64,000 nt of DNA from positions 1 to 64,000 of the forward strand of contig NZ_JACNML010000012.1 in the NCBI RefSeq assembly GCF_020005365.1, read 5' to 3'. A model generated the notes under the pieces. That model did no database searches and had not been told where the DNA came from. It saw only the letters and a program-made list of their open reading frames with translations. Both the position numbers and the translations under genes were made by a program. Positions within the stretch are counted from its first letter, which is position 1; each line of letters opens with the position of its first letter. The DNA comes from Kangiella shandongensis. GTDB lineage: Bacteria; Pseudomonadota; Gammaproteobacteria; Enterobacterales; Kangiellaceae. Shown here one piece after another: positions 32,613 to 42,367 of the stretch.

Positions 32613-34661
32613 TTATTTTGTTTTCATCGTTTTACGGTATAAGTACAGGCAGACAAAGATCAAACCTGCCAGACCGAGTAGTTGGGTCACGAAAGACTCT
32701 CCCATTAAGGGAAAAGCTCCTTGCCAGACGACTGCCGCAATCGCTACAAGTACACCTAATAGGGCTTCACCGGTAATTAAACCGGATGCGATAAGCAAAC
32801 CAGTACCTTCGCGTTTTTTGCGAGTTTCTTCGCTCTGCTTGGCTGTCTTTTTCTTAACGATATGGGCAATGACACCACCAACAAAAATGGGCACTGAAAG
32901 TCCCAGCGGTAGATAGATACCAACCGCTACCGCAAGGATTGGGAAACGAATTTCTGAACCCCGTTTTTCCTGGATCTTGTCAAGAATGATTAAGACAATG
33001 GCTAAGGCAAAGCCGATAAAGATAAAGTTCCATTCGATGCCTGCACCGAAAATACCTGTGGAAAGATCACGCATTAAGCCAGCCTGTGGCGCAGATAGCG
33101 GTGTAGCATCGGGGTTAATCGGGCTTGGACGGCCAATACCATAACCTTGATCCAGAATGTTTAACACAAATGGGATGACCAGAGCCGCCGCAACCACACC
33201 AACGACCTGGAAGATCTGCTGGCGCCAGGGCGTAGCGCCAAGGACATTACCACACTTCAGGTCCTGCATATTATCACCCGCAATCGCTGCTGAAGAGCAG
33301 ATCATGCCGGCGAGGAAAATTACGGCGACAGGGCCGAGCGTTGCAGCCATACCCTGATTACCCATTAGCTGTAATAGGATCAAGGCCGATACGATAACTG
33401 TCGCAATGGTGACACCAGAAATTGGGTTGTTAGAGCTACCGACCAGACCGGCCATATAACCTGCTACTGAGGCAAAAATAAAGCCAAACACTAGCATCAA
33501 GACGGTCATAATGCTGGCGATCATCAGTTTATCTTCGTAATCACCTAAAGCGTTATAGAAAATAAAGAAGAGGGGAACAATGGCAATTAATACCAAGATT
33601 CCAACGAAGTTAATTGGGGTGTCGAAATCTGTACGCAGGACTTTTTGTCCTTCGCCACTTCTGGTCGCTTTATAAGCCCTCAGGCTCGTTTTCACACCAT
33701 TCCACAGTGGCCTAGCCAGGCTAATCAACGACCAGACACCGCCGACCATCATGGCGCCAACACCGATACGTCGGCAGTTCTGCCATGCTTCGCTAGCCAG
33801 AGCACTCCATTGACCGTCAGTAAACTCTGACATCGGAGTTCCGGCAGGAATGCCTACGGTTTGCATTAAAGCTTCTGAGTTAAATACCCAGTTAAGCGGG
33901 ACGCCGATTAAGGTACCAATGACGCCACCGATGAACACGAGAGAAGCGATATTCAGGCCGACAATGTAACCGACACCAATCAGCGCTGGACTCAGTGTGA
34001 TATTGCCCATGAACAAATACTTACCAGAAAGCAAACTCTTAATGGTCGAAACACCGCTTGAGAGAACACCGATCACTTGCTCCAGTACTTTGAATATGCC
34101 CCCCAGTCCCGCCGCTACCAGTAACATTTTAAAACCTTTGGCCGCTTCTTCGTTGTGTACATGCTCTGGGTGATCTTTATCGGTTTCAATACCACCCGTT
34201 TTAAGTACTTCCGCAGTAGCAACGCCTTCCGGGAACTTAAGCTTGGCTTCGACGATTAGCGCACGTCGAAGCGGAATGGTGAAAGCCACACCGAGCACAC
34301 CACCCAAAATGGCAATGGCAACCATGGGGCCGTACTCATAACCGGTCCAGGCATTCATCATTACTAATGCCGGAATGGTAAAGATGATACCGGCGACCAG
34401 AGACTCGCCGGCGGAGGCGGCGGTTTGAACCATATTATTTTCTAAAATGGTGGAACGTCTGAACAGCCGTAAAACCCCCATGGATACAGCTGCTGCAGGA
34501 ATGGATGCGGAGACGGTTAAACCCACTAGAAGGCCAATGTAAGCGTTGGCTGCCGCTAAAATCATCGACAGTAAAGCACCGAGTATTAGTGCTTTAACCG
34601 TTATTTCGGTCAAGCTACGCTCAGCTGGAACCACCGGCGGAGGTAATGAATTGTTGTTCAT
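32613..34661 (-). CDS. OPT-family oligopeptide transporter
   Basis: A 682-residue inner-membrane protein with about 15 helices. The N-terminal ALILGALLSMILAAANAYIGLLVGLTVSASIPAAAVSMG block and the RRALIVEAKLKFPEGVATAEVLK loop mark the OPT superfamily. The family imports small peptides or metal chelates with protons. The gene set around it (several secreted peptidases) fits peptide uptake. AAGGACAG precedes the ATG, and a terminator follows. It is a single gene. Confidence 0.9.
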   Translation of the reverse strand: MNNNSLPPPVVPAERSLTEITVKALILGALLSMILAAANAYIGLLVGLTVSASIPAAAVSMGVLRLFRRSTILENNMVQTAASAGESLVAGIIFTIPALVMMNAWTGYEYGPMVAIAILGGVLGVAFTIPLRRALIVEAKLKFPEGVATAEVLKTGGIETDKDHPEHVHNEEAAKGFKMLLVAAGLGGIFKVLEQVIGVLSSGVSTIKSLLSGKYLFMGNITLSPALIGVGYIVGLNIASLVFIGGVIGTLIGVPLNWVFNSEALMQTVGIPAGTPMSEFTDGQWSALASEAWQNCRRIGVGAMMVGGVWSLISLARPLWNGVKTSLRAYKATRSGEGQKVLRTDFDTPINFVGILVLIAIVPLFFIFYNALGDYEDKLMIASIMTVLMLVFGFIFASVAGYMAGLVGSSNNPISGVTIATVIVSALILLQLMGNQGMAATLGPVAVIFLAGMICSSAAIAGDNMQDLKCGNVLGATPWRQQIFQVVGVVAAALVIPFVLNILDQGYGIGRPSPINPDATPLSAPQAGLMRDLSTGIFGAGIEWNFIFIGFALAIVLIILDKIQEKRGSEIRFPILAVAVGIYLPLGLSVPIFVGGVIAHIVKKKTAKQSEETRKKREGTGLLIASGLITGEALLGVLVAIAAVVWQGAFPLMGESFVTQLLGLAGLIFVCLYLYRKTMKTK

Positions 34662-34856
34662 AAACTGTCCTTTTGATTATTATAAATGACACCAAAATAT
34701 AGTGAATTCCTTTGTGAATCAAGCGATAAAGCGCCATAGGTGACTGTAAATATATGACTACAGCTAAGTAATATTCTTAAAATTGACTTCGAGCGTTAAC
34801 CTGTTCGTCATATTTTTCTTTGATGATAGAGCCCTGAATTTACATGAGGTTTTATT

Positions 34857-36686
34857 ATGAATAAAAGAGTATTGCTGGCGAGCCTTGTTACCTCGTCTGT
34901 GGTTTTGGCAGGCTGCCCTTTTGATTCGGACGATGACAAGAACGAATACGTGGGCAGTGAAAAGCCTGATTTTTCACTGGGTATTGTGCACATCAATGAT
35001 CACCATTCCCACTTAGATGCAAACTCAGGAGCGCTTGAGTTTAGTGGGGTTAGCACGGATGTTGATATGGGTGGCTTTCCACGCGTGGTTGCTAAAATTA
35101 AGGAGCTAACGGCTGCTAAGGATAATAGCCTGAAGCTGCATGCCGGTGATGCGATTACTGGTGATTTGTTTTATACCCTATTTGCCGGTGAAGCAGATGC
35201 AAGCTTGATGAATCAGGTCTGTTTCGATGCATTCTCCTTAGGTAACCATGAATTTGACGCTGGTGATGAGGGGCTTAAGACATTTCTGGATTACTTAAGT
35301 ACACCAGTCTGTGATACCGCTGTACTTGCTGCGAACGTGGTTCCGGAAGTCGGCGTTTCTGCTTTAGCTCCTAATTCGGCTACCGACTATTTTAAGCCTT
35401 ATACCATTAAAGAGTTTGGTGGTGAAAGGGTCGGTATTATCGGTATCGATATTGCCGATAAAACAAAGAACTCATCGAGCCCGGATGAGACCACGGAATT
35501 TCTTGATGAACAGGCGACTGCTCAGCAATATATTGATGAGCTGCAAGAAATGGGCGTGAATAAAATTGTTGTCATGACTCATTACCAATATCAGAACGAC
35601 ATAGAGTTAGCTAAGAGCTTGTCGGGTGTGGATGTTATTGTTGGTGGTGACTCTCATACGCTATTGGGGGATTTCACCGGTTTCGGTTTGAATACCGGTG
35701 GCGATTACCCGACGGTGGAAGCGGATCTAGATGGTAATACTGTGTGTATTGTTCAGGCCTGGGAGTACTCAAACGTTGTCGGTGAACTGGACGTGGTGTT
35801 TGACGGGGACGGTAATATTAAGTCCTGTGACGGTACACCACACCTGTTGATTGGCGACAGTCTGGTGCAGAACGATGTTGAGCTTGAAGGCACTGAGCGA
35901 CAACAGGTGATCGATATTATTGATGCCACCCCTCAAATCTCGATAGTGGAACCGGATCTGGCCGCTACTCAAACGTTAGAGAATTTTGCCAGCCAGGTAG
36001 ATAGCTTGACGCAACAGGTTATTGGGGCGGCGGCAGAAAACTTATGTCTGGAGCGAGTACCGGGACAGGGTAAAAGCGCCTTATGCGATGTTTCCGAAAC
36101 TGCTATGCATGGCAGTGATATTTCCAATATTGTAGCTCTTGCTTTTAAAGAGCAAAGTATCGAGGCTGATATTGCGATTCAAAACGGTGGCGGGGTTCGC
36201 ATCGATGTTCCAGCGGGTGATATTACGGTTGGTACGGCTTATACCTTGTTGCCGTTTGCAAATACGCTGGTTAACCTCGATATGACTGGCGAAGAAATTA
36301 AACAGGTTCTGGAAGAGGCGGTCGATTACGCAACAACTCCGGGCGGCTCCACTGGTGCTTACCCTTACGCATCTGGTTTACGCTTTGACGTGGATTTAAA
36401 TCAGGCCATGGGAAGTCGTATCAGTAACCTTGAGGTTAAACTGAAAGGTGAAACGGAATGGACGGCTATCGATTTATCTGCAACCTATAAAGTCGTCACC
36501 AATGACTTTATCGCTTCGGGTAAAGACGGTTATGTCACTTTTGGTACTATTTCAGAAGACGGGCGGGTTGAAGATACTTATCTGGATTATGCGCAGTCGT
36601 TCGTCGATTACGTTAAGCGCACCGGAACTTTGATGAAGCTTCCGTATTCTGAGTACAGTACGCAAAATTTTACTGGTAAACAGTAA
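34857..36686 (+). CDS. 5'-nucleotidase / metallophosphatase lipoprotein (UshA-like)
   Basis: The 609-residue lipoprotein has lipobox VLAGCPFD, then a calcineurin-like metallophosphatase domain. VHINDHHSHLD gives the first metal ligands, HAGDAITGD the second, and SLGNHEFDAGDEG the GNHE motif; MTHYQY and GGDSHT follow. The C-terminal substrate domain contains QNGGGVRIDVPAG. UshA-type enzymes hydrolyse nucleotides and UDP-sugars outside the cytoplasm for salvage. An Asp-rich segment (SDDDKNE) follows the lipobox as a spacer. AGG precedes the ATG. Confidence 0.9.
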   Translation: MNKRVLLASLVTSSVVLAGCPFDSDDDKNEYVGSEKPDFSLGIVHINDHHSHLDANSGALEFSGVSTDVDMGGFPRVVAKIKELTAAKDNSLKLHAGDAITGDLFYTLFAGEADASLMNQVCFDAFSLGNHEFDAGDEGLKTFLDYLSTPVCDTAVLAANVVPEVGVSALAPNSATDYFKPYTIKEFGGERVGIIGIDIADKTKNSSSPDETTEFLDEQATAQQYIDELQEMGVNKIVVMTHYQYQNDIELAKSLSGVDVIVGGDSHTLLGDFTGFGLNTGGDYPTVEADLDGNTVCIVQAWEYSNVVGELDVVFDGDGNIKSCDGTPHLLIGDSLVQNDVELEGTERQQVIDIIDATPQISIVEPDLAATQTLENFASQVDSLTQQVIGAAAENLCLERVPGQGKSALCDVSETAMHGSDISNIVALAFKEQSIEADIAIQNGGGVRIDVPAGDITVGTAYTLLPFANTLVNLDMTGEEIKQVLEEAVDYATTPGGSTGAYPYASGLRFDVDLNQAMGSRISNLEVKLKGETEWTAIDLSATYKVVTNDFIASGKDGYVTFGTISEDGRVEDTYLDYAQSFVDYVKRTGTLMKLPYSEYSTQNFTGKQ

Positions 36687-36697
36687 CCATAAGAACC

Positions 36698-36727
36698 GCC
36701 GCAATACTAAGTTGCGGCTTTTCTTTT
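36698..36727 (+). terminator. Rho-independent terminator after the 5'-nucleotidase gene
   Basis: GCCGCAA (36698-36704) and TTGCGGC (36712-36718) pair around a 7-nt loop and run into TTTTCTTTT. Confidence 0.85.
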
Positions 36728-36742
36728 CTAGGTTTTATAAGT

Positions 36743-38956
36743 TTATAGATTAAGCACGGCTTCGACGATATTTTCTTTACTCGGTAATACATATTGCCAA
36801 GAGGTACCAATAGGAATAAATGTATCGTGGCCTGTAATGCGCTTAATGTTCGGTAATTTATCAAGGTTCTCGACTAGACCTGTGATCAGCTCTTCGCTTA
36901 AGGAACCTGTTTTACGGCATTCATCGACCACCAAAACGTTTGCATAATGCTTAGCAATCTCTGCGATGCCCTCATGATTCAAAGGCGCCAGCCAGCGAAT
37001 ATCCATAACATCGACAGTAGTCTTGTATTTATCCTTTAGGAGCTTCTGAGCCTGTTGTGACAGGTAGTGACCGTTACCATAGCTAATCACCAGAGTCTTG
37101 CTGGCTTTTTTGCCTTCGCCTGGATAAACCGCGGGCTCACCAAAGGCGACGGTTTCATGTGGCTCAGGGTAAACGCCTAACCAACCGTTATCACCTGCTT
37201 CGTGCAGGTCTTTGGCGTGATACAGAGCAATTGGCTCAAGGAAGACCACCACTCGTTTTTGCTCGTCAGCCAGTCGGACTGCTTCGCGCAGCATCATAGA
37301 GGCATCTCGTCCATGAGATGGGCAAGCTAAAATCACACCGGGAATTTCCCGTAAGAAAGCAATGCTATTGTCGTTATGAAAGTGACCGCCGAAGCCTTTC
37401 TGGTAAGCAAGACCAGCAATTCGGATGACCATTGGGTTGGTGAACTGGTTGTTGGAGAAGAAGGAGAGTGTTGAGGCCTCGCCTCGAATTTGGTCAACCG
37501 CGTTATGGGTATAGGCCAGGAACTGAATTTCCGGAATGGGTAAATAACCGAGATGAGCGGCGCCGATGGCATTACCTAAAATACTGGTTTCATCCAGCAT
37601 GGTGTCGAATACACGATCATCACCAAAACGTTTCTGCAAATTGGTGGATACGCTGTAAACACCGCCTTTTTTACCCACATCTTCACCAAACATCATGATC
37701 TTCGGGTACTGTGCCATCAGATCCGTAAGCGCGTAGTTGATAAGCTGCGCCATACTGCGTGGTTTGTCGAGGAATTTAAACTGGCGGCCGATATCGAACA
37801 ATTCGTGACGTTTGCTTAATGTGGGTAGCGCTGGTTTTTCTTTAGCTGGAAGCTCGGGTGCGATGGAGGCACAGACTTCTTCGGCACTGCTGAGTTTCGG
37901 CAACTTAATAGCTGCTTCAGCGGTTTTCTCGACCTTGTCACGGGTACTTTCATACAGCGTCAGTATGTCGTCGGTGGATAAATAACCGGCTTCAATGGCC
38001 AGACGGGCTGAGTGTAACAGCGGATCCTGCGCTTCGGTCGCTTCGATGTGCTCAATACTGTGATACATACTTTCGGTATCGTTACCGGCATGCCCCATCA
38101 GGCGAATAGTCTTCATGTGTAGGAATACAGGGCGGCGCTCATAACGTGCAATTTCTTCGGCTTCCTGTGCCGCCAGATAGACATCAGGCAAATGTAAACC
38201 GTTGCATTGAATGTACTCGATACTTTGACGATTTTTTACGTTATTCTCGATCCAGTTGTCTGGAGTCGAAACGGAAATACCAATACCATTGTCTTCACAA
38301 ATATAGACCAGCGGCAATGGCTCGCCTTTGTAAGCCAGGTATTGAGCTGCATTAAAAGCTGATTGTGATGTGGCATGGTTAAAGCTGGCATCACCAAAGT
38401 TACACAGGATCACACTGTCTGATGGTATTTCTGCATCAAAATCTGTGTGCTGAGTTTTACCCAGTGACCAGGCGGCACCCATAGCTTTCGGCAGGTGTGA
38501 GGCGATGGTACTGGTTTGCGGTGGTACAAATAGTTTGGTTGAGCCAAAGACTTTATGGCGGCCTTGAGAAATCGGATCGTCTTTTGCTGCCACCAGCGAC
38601 AATATCTGCTCCTGAACCGGATCGACGTTATGGATTTTTCTCGAGCGCTCGGCCATCAGCGCGCCTGAGCGATAGTGTAGAAAGGCCATGTCGGTATGAC
38701 GGAAAACTTTACCTAAAGCGGCGTTCCCTTCGTGACCACTACTACCGATAGTGTAAAAGCCAATACCCTGATCTTTTAAAATTCGAGCTCGCAGATCGAG
38801 GTGACGACTGATAACTTGTGACTCAAACAGCTGCACAAACTCTTGTGGTGACAGCTGCGTAACACCTGCTTGTATGTTGCTGACTTTACTCGGGAATTTT
38901 GCTGTTTTCAGGGAGATTAAGAAGTTCTGGTCGATGACACTGGCGCGGTCAAGCAT
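36743..38956 (-). CDS. 2-oxoacid dehydrogenase E1, fused alpha and beta subunits
   Basis: A 737-residue thiamine-diphosphate enzyme for oxidative decarboxylation of 2-oxoacids (branched-chain type most likely). Residues about 1-360 are the alpha half, with GDASFNHATSQSAFNAAQ (TPP/Mg site) and RLMGHAGNDTESMY. Residues about 390-737 are the beta half, with FGEDVGKKGGVYSV and PIPEIQFLAY. Most organisms encode these as two proteins, so this is a natural fusion. No E2 or E3 gene is adjacent, so the partner core must be elsewhere. The start lacks a clear ribosome-binding site. Confidence 0.87.
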   Translation of the reverse strand: MLDRASVIDQNFLISLKTAKFPSKVSNIQAGVTQLSPQEFVQLFESQVISRHLDLRARILKDQGIGFYTIGSSGHEGNAALGKVFRHTDMAFLHYRSGALMAERSRKIHNVDPVQEQILSLVAAKDDPISQGRHKVFGSTKLFVPPQTSTIASHLPKAMGAAWSLGKTQHTDFDAEIPSDSVILCNFGDASFNHATSQSAFNAAQYLAYKGEPLPLVYICEDNGIGISVSTPDNWIENNVKNRQSIEYIQCNGLHLPDVYLAAQEAEEIARYERRPVFLHMKTIRLMGHAGNDTESMYHSIEHIEATEAQDPLLHSARLAIEAGYLSTDDILTLYESTRDKVEKTAEAAIKLPKLSSAEEVCASIAPELPAKEKPALPTLSKRHELFDIGRQFKFLDKPRSMAQLINYALTDLMAQYPKIMMFGEDVGKKGGVYSVSTNLQKRFGDDRVFDTMLDETSILGNAIGAAHLGYLPIPEIQFLAYTHNAVDQIRGEASTLSFFSNNQFTNPMVIRIAGLAYQKGFGGHFHNDNSIAFLREIPGVILACPSHGRDASMMLREAVRLADEQKRVVVFLEPIALYHAKDLHEAGDNGWLGVYPEPHETVAFGEPAVYPGEGKKASKTLVISYGNGHYLSQQAQKLLKDKYKTTVDVMDIRWLAPLNHEGIAEIAKHYANVLVVDECRKTGSLSEELITGLVENLDKLPNIKRITGHDTFIPIGTSWQYVLPSKENIVEAVLNL

Positions 38957-39136
38957 TGTAATATTTTTATCTGATTCTAAATAGGCGATTAGTATGCTTT
39001 ATGGATATAAGGATGTCACTTCAGAAACCACTGGTTGGATCAGATCGGGGCAGCGTCAAGATTGCGATTAGGTTTTGCTTTCTAATGTGTTAAAGTAGCG
39101 CCAACATTATATAAGGTTAGGTTATATCGAGACGGT

Positions 39137-40105
39137 ATGAAGGTTTATAACAATATTCTTGAGATGGTCGGTCACACGCCGATGGTGAAGTTTCAAAAGA
39201 TGGATACGGGTAAGTGTCAGCTATTTGGTAAGCTTGAATCACAAAATCCTGGCGCGTCAATCAAGGATCGTATTGCTATTACCATGGTTGAAACGGCTGA
39301 AAAGGAAGGACTGATTAAGCCAGGCGACACTCTGATTGAAGCGACTGCCGGTAATACTGGCTTAGGCTTAGCCATGGTCGCTGCGCAGAAAGGTTATAAG
39401 CTGAAAATCGTCATGCCAGATAAAATGAGCATGGAAAAAGAATATAACCTGCGTGCTTTTGGTGCTGAAGTGATGCGAACTCGCTCAGACGTTGGCAAAG
39501 GCCATCCAGAGTATTATCAAGACGTCGCTAAGCGTCTGTCAGAAGAAAATGGTTGGTACTTCATTAACCAGTTTTCTAACCCAGCGAATATCGAGGCACA
39601 CTACACCACAACTGCCCCTGAAATCTGGGAGCAGCTGGACGGTAAAGTTGATGCTGTGGTTATCGGTGTTGGCTCAGGCGGAACTGTCACCGGGATCGGC
39701 CGCTTTATGAAGGAAAAGAACCCGGATATCGACATTGTATTAGCTGATCCTGACGGCTCTATTCTGACTCACTACCATGAAACGGGTGAAATGTCGGAAG
39801 CGGGTAGCTGGGTCATCGAAGGCATTGGTGAAGATTTTATTCCTGATATTTGTGATATGAGTTTGTTTACCAAGGCTTATACCGTAACCGATAAAGAATC
39901 TTTGAATACTGCTCGTGAACTGATGTTAAAAGAATCGGTTATGGGCGGCTCATCAACAGGAACCTTGGTTGCAGCGGCGCTAAAATACTGTCAGGATCAG
40001 ACTGAGCCAAAGAACGTCGTCACGCTTGTCTGTGATACCGGTAATCGCTACTTATCGAAGATGTATAATGATGAGTGGATGAAAGAAAAAGGTTTTCTGT
40101 CATGA
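39137..40105 (+). CDS. PLP-dependent cystathionine beta-synthase / cysteine synthase
   Basis: A 322-residue fold-type II PLP enzyme. NPGASIKDR holds the PLP lysine, EATAGNTGLGLAMVA the phosphate-side loop and GVGSGGTVTGIGR the second loop. It makes either cysteine from an activated serine and sulfide, or cystathionine from serine and homocysteine. Because a cystathionine gamma-lyase-like gene follows in the same direction, beta-synthase in reverse transsulfuration is favoured. It has no regulatory CBS pair. Its stop overlaps the start of the small membrane protein gene (ATGA). Confidence 0.87.
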   Translation: MKVYNNILEMVGHTPMVKFQKMDTGKCQLFGKLESQNPGASIKDRIAITMVETAEKEGLIKPGDTLIEATAGNTGLGLAMVAAQKGYKLKIVMPDKMSMEKEYNLRAFGAEVMRTRSDVGKGHPEYYQDVAKRLSEENGWYFINQFSNPANIEAHYTTTAPEIWEQLDGKVDAVVIGVGSGGTVTGIGRFMKEKNPDIDIVLADPDGSILTHYHETGEMSEAGSWVIEGIGEDFIPDICDMSLFTKAYTVTDKESLNTARELMLKESVMGGSSTGTLVAAALKYCQDQTEPKNVVTLVCDTGNRYLSKMYNDEWMKEKGFLS

Positions 40106-40395
40106 CTGATAAAAAGCAACCGACACCGCCTACGGCCAATATTTCCATCTGGTGGTTGTTATTGGATATTATTGGTATGGCTCTGGTCGTTTTTGCCGGT
40201 TATGAAATTTACCTGATCAATGAAAAAAATACCGGGATCTTAGCGGAGCATATCAGTTGGCCGCATTATCCCTGGGTTATTATGGTGATTGGCGTCTTAT
40301 GTATGATTCCATTCCATAAACAGGTCTTTTCGTTGTTCCGAAAGGTAAAACAGTACCAGAAAGATCTGGCGAAGAAAGATCGTCCTGATTTTTAA
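40102..40395 (+). CDS. Small membrane protein in the transsulfuration operon
   Basis: The 97-residue protein has two hydrophobic helices, about residues 16-36 (WWLLLDIIGMALVVFAGY) and 55-70 (PWVIMVIGVLCMIPF). A basic C-terminal tail follows. No named domain is recognised. It starts four bases inside the end of the synthase gene (ATGA overlap), so it is translationally coupled. The gap to the lyase gene is 90 bases. A link to cysteine metabolism is suggested only by this position. Confidence 0.7.
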   Translation: MTDKKQPTPPTANISIWWLLLDIIGMALVVFAGYEIYLINEKNTGILAEHISWPHYPWVIMVIGVLCMIPFHKQVFSLFRKVKQYQKDLAKKDRPDF

Positions 40396-40485
40396 TCTGC
40401 TCATCCCTTGAAATTAGCTGTAATGACTCGATGTTATATGAATCTGCTCATTACAGCTTAAATCGATATAACCAACAGGTATTTT

Positions 40486-41661
40486 ATGTCAGACAAGAAA
40501 TTAAAGTTTGCCAGCCGCGTGATCCATGCTGGTCAAAAGCCAGAACCTATCACGGGCGCGGTGATGCCACCAATCTTTACCACTTCAACTTATGCCCAAC
40601 CGGCACCGGGTGAGCACACGGGCTATGAATATTCGCGCAGCCAGAACCCAACGCGTATGGCCTATGAGCGCTGTATAGCTGACTTAGAAGGTGGTAAGCA
40701 GGGCTATGCCTTTGCCTCAGGTATGGCGGCAACCAGTACCATTCTTGAACTACTGGATGCCGGTTCGCATATCATTGCGATGGATGATTTGTATGGCGGT
40801 ACCTTCCGTTTATTCGATAAAGTACGTAAGCGTACGGCAAACCTTGATTTCAGTTTTGTCGATTTATCCAACCTGGATAATTTGGAAAAATCGCTGAAAC
40901 CAAACACCAAAATGATTTGGGTGGAAAGTCCGACGAACCCAATGTTGAAAATGGTCGACATGAAAGCCATCGCAGATTTTGCTAAAAAGCATAATTTGAT
41001 TGCGATAGCGGATAACACCTTTGCCACGCCGTATAATCAGCAGCCACTGGGCTTTGGTTTTGATATCGTGATGCACTCAGCGACCAAGTATCTGAATGGA
41101 CACTCGGATATCGTCGGTGGCGTGGCCGTGGTTGGCGATAACGATGAGTTGCGTGAACAAATGGCATTCCTGCACAACTCTGCGGGTGCTATTCAGGGGC
41201 CATTTGACAGTTATTTAGCATTGCGTGGTCTGAAGACACTTGCATTGCGTATGCGTCAACATAATGAGAATGGTCAGAAAGTAGCTGAGTTTCTGAGTAA
41301 CCATCCTCAAATCGATAAAGTCTATTACCCTGGTTTGGACTCACACCCGCAGCATGAGCTGGCCAAAAGCCAGATGAAGGGCTTTAGCGGTATGGTCTCT
41401 GTGTTGGTCAAAGGTGAAACACCTGAGCAGGCAGCGAAAAACTCACATGAGTTTATGAAGAAACTGAAAATCTTTACGCTGGCCGAAAGTTTAGGCGGGA
41501 TCGAGAGTTTATCTAACCACCCTGCGATCATGACTCATGCCTCGGTGCCATACGAAGTGCGTCAGGAGATTGGTATTCTGGATAACCTGGTGCGCTTATC
41601 TGTCGGTGTTGAAGATATAGACGATATTCTCGAAGATCTTGACCAAGCTTTGAAAAAATAG
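40486..41661 (+). CDS. Cystathionine gamma-lyase (PLP, Cys/Met metabolism family)
   Basis: A 391-residue fold-type I PLP enzyme. EYSRSQNPTR, FASGMAATSTILELL, DDLYGGTFRLFDKV and the Schiff-base segment HSATKYLNGHSDIVGG are all conserved. The C-terminal ESLGGIESLSNHPAIMTHAS block fits gamma-lyase or gamma-synthase. With the upstream beta-synthase, a reverse transsulfuration route (homocysteine to cysteine) is the likely role, and cysteine then feeds gshA. Gamma-synthase cannot be excluded from sequence alone. A strong terminator follows. Confidence 0.88.
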   Translation: MSDKKLKFASRVIHAGQKPEPITGAVMPPIFTTSTYAQPAPGEHTGYEYSRSQNPTRMAYERCIADLEGGKQGYAFASGMAATSTILELLDAGSHIIAMDDLYGGTFRLFDKVRKRTANLDFSFVDLSNLDNLEKSLKPNTKMIWVESPTNPMLKMVDMKAIADFAKKHNLIAIADNTFATPYNQQPLGFGFDIVMHSATKYLNGHSDIVGGVAVVGDNDELREQMAFLHNSAGAIQGPFDSYLALRGLKTLALRMRQHNENGQKVAEFLSNHPQIDKVYYPGLDSHPQHELAKSQMKGFSGMVSVLVKGETPEQAAKNSHEFMKKLKIFTLAESLGGIESLSNHPAIMTHASVPYEVRQEIGILDNLVRLSVGVEDIDDILEDLDQALKK

Positions 41662-41798
41662 TCTTTTTACCCCTATGCTTTGTTGTAGCAAAGATTTTAA
41701 TTGGCCTCATTTACTATGTGTAAACTCGTTAATTAAAACTTTGCTACGCCTCGCCTAGAAATAAAAATCCTTATTTTAATAAATAGTAAATTGGTTGC

Positions 41799-41827
41799 AA
41801 AAAGGCGCCGTTGAGGCGCCTTTTTTT
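41799..41827 (+). terminator. Rho-independent terminator after the transsulfuration cluster
   Basis: AAAAAGGCGCC (41799-41809) pairs with GGCGCCTTTTT (41815-41825) around GTTGA, with T residues running on to 41827. It may act in both directions. Confidence 0.92.
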
Positions 41828-41849
41828 GTATCGGTGAAGGGGGTTGGGG

Positions 41850-42278
41850 TTACCAGATTTTATCTTGATCGCCCCTACGTATGGTCCAGGCGCTGATGTA
41901 GGCGCTAATAAACAACGCTGGGGCAAACGGGAGCAGTTCCGGTTTAAAGAATAGGCCGCCGAACCAAAAAACTACTCCTAAGAATAAGCAGATCGTTTCA
42001 GTAAAAAGTAAATGCTTACGGCTGCGAATACCAAACAGGTTGAAACGTAACCACCATGGCTGAGCTTTCCATTCTTCAGTTGTTTTGTCTATCACGATAA
42101 TCTCCTGTTGTAATGTTTCGATATCAGTTTCGAAAACAGCAGCGAGAGATTTCAATGATTCTAAACTGGCGCGATTACCACTTTCGATACGTTGAATGGT
42201 ACGAATACTGAGCCCACTGAGTGTGGATAATTGCTCTTGTGACCATTGTTTCTTTTCGCGTAGTTTCTTTACTATCAT
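41850..42278 (-). CDS. XRE-type helix-turn-helix regulator with two membrane helices
   Basis: A 142-residue protein. Residues about 4-58 are a Cro/C1-type helix-turn-helix (WSQEQLSTLSGLSIRTIQRIESG). A short linker leads to two helices (TICLFLGVVFWFGGLFF, PFAPALFISAYISAWTI) in a 2TM domain. It should be a membrane-tethered transcription regulator responding to an envelope or ligand signal. AAGGAG precedes the ATG. It is monocistronic; its target is not evident, though autoregulation is common in such proteins. Confidence 0.85.
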   Translation of the reverse strand: MIVKKLREKKQWSQEQLSTLSGLSIRTIQRIESGNRASLESLKSLAAVFETDIETLQQEIIVIDKTTEEWKAQPWWLRFNLFGIRSRKHLLFTETICLFLGVVFWFGGLFFKPELLPFAPALFISAYISAWTIRRGDQDKIW

Positions 42279-42367
42279 TGTTAGCTCCTTGTTGCTGTTT
42301 CAGGAGAAATTATCCATAAAAAGGCCCTCGGCGGTGACGACAAACGGCCGCCAGAGGGGTGACAGCC

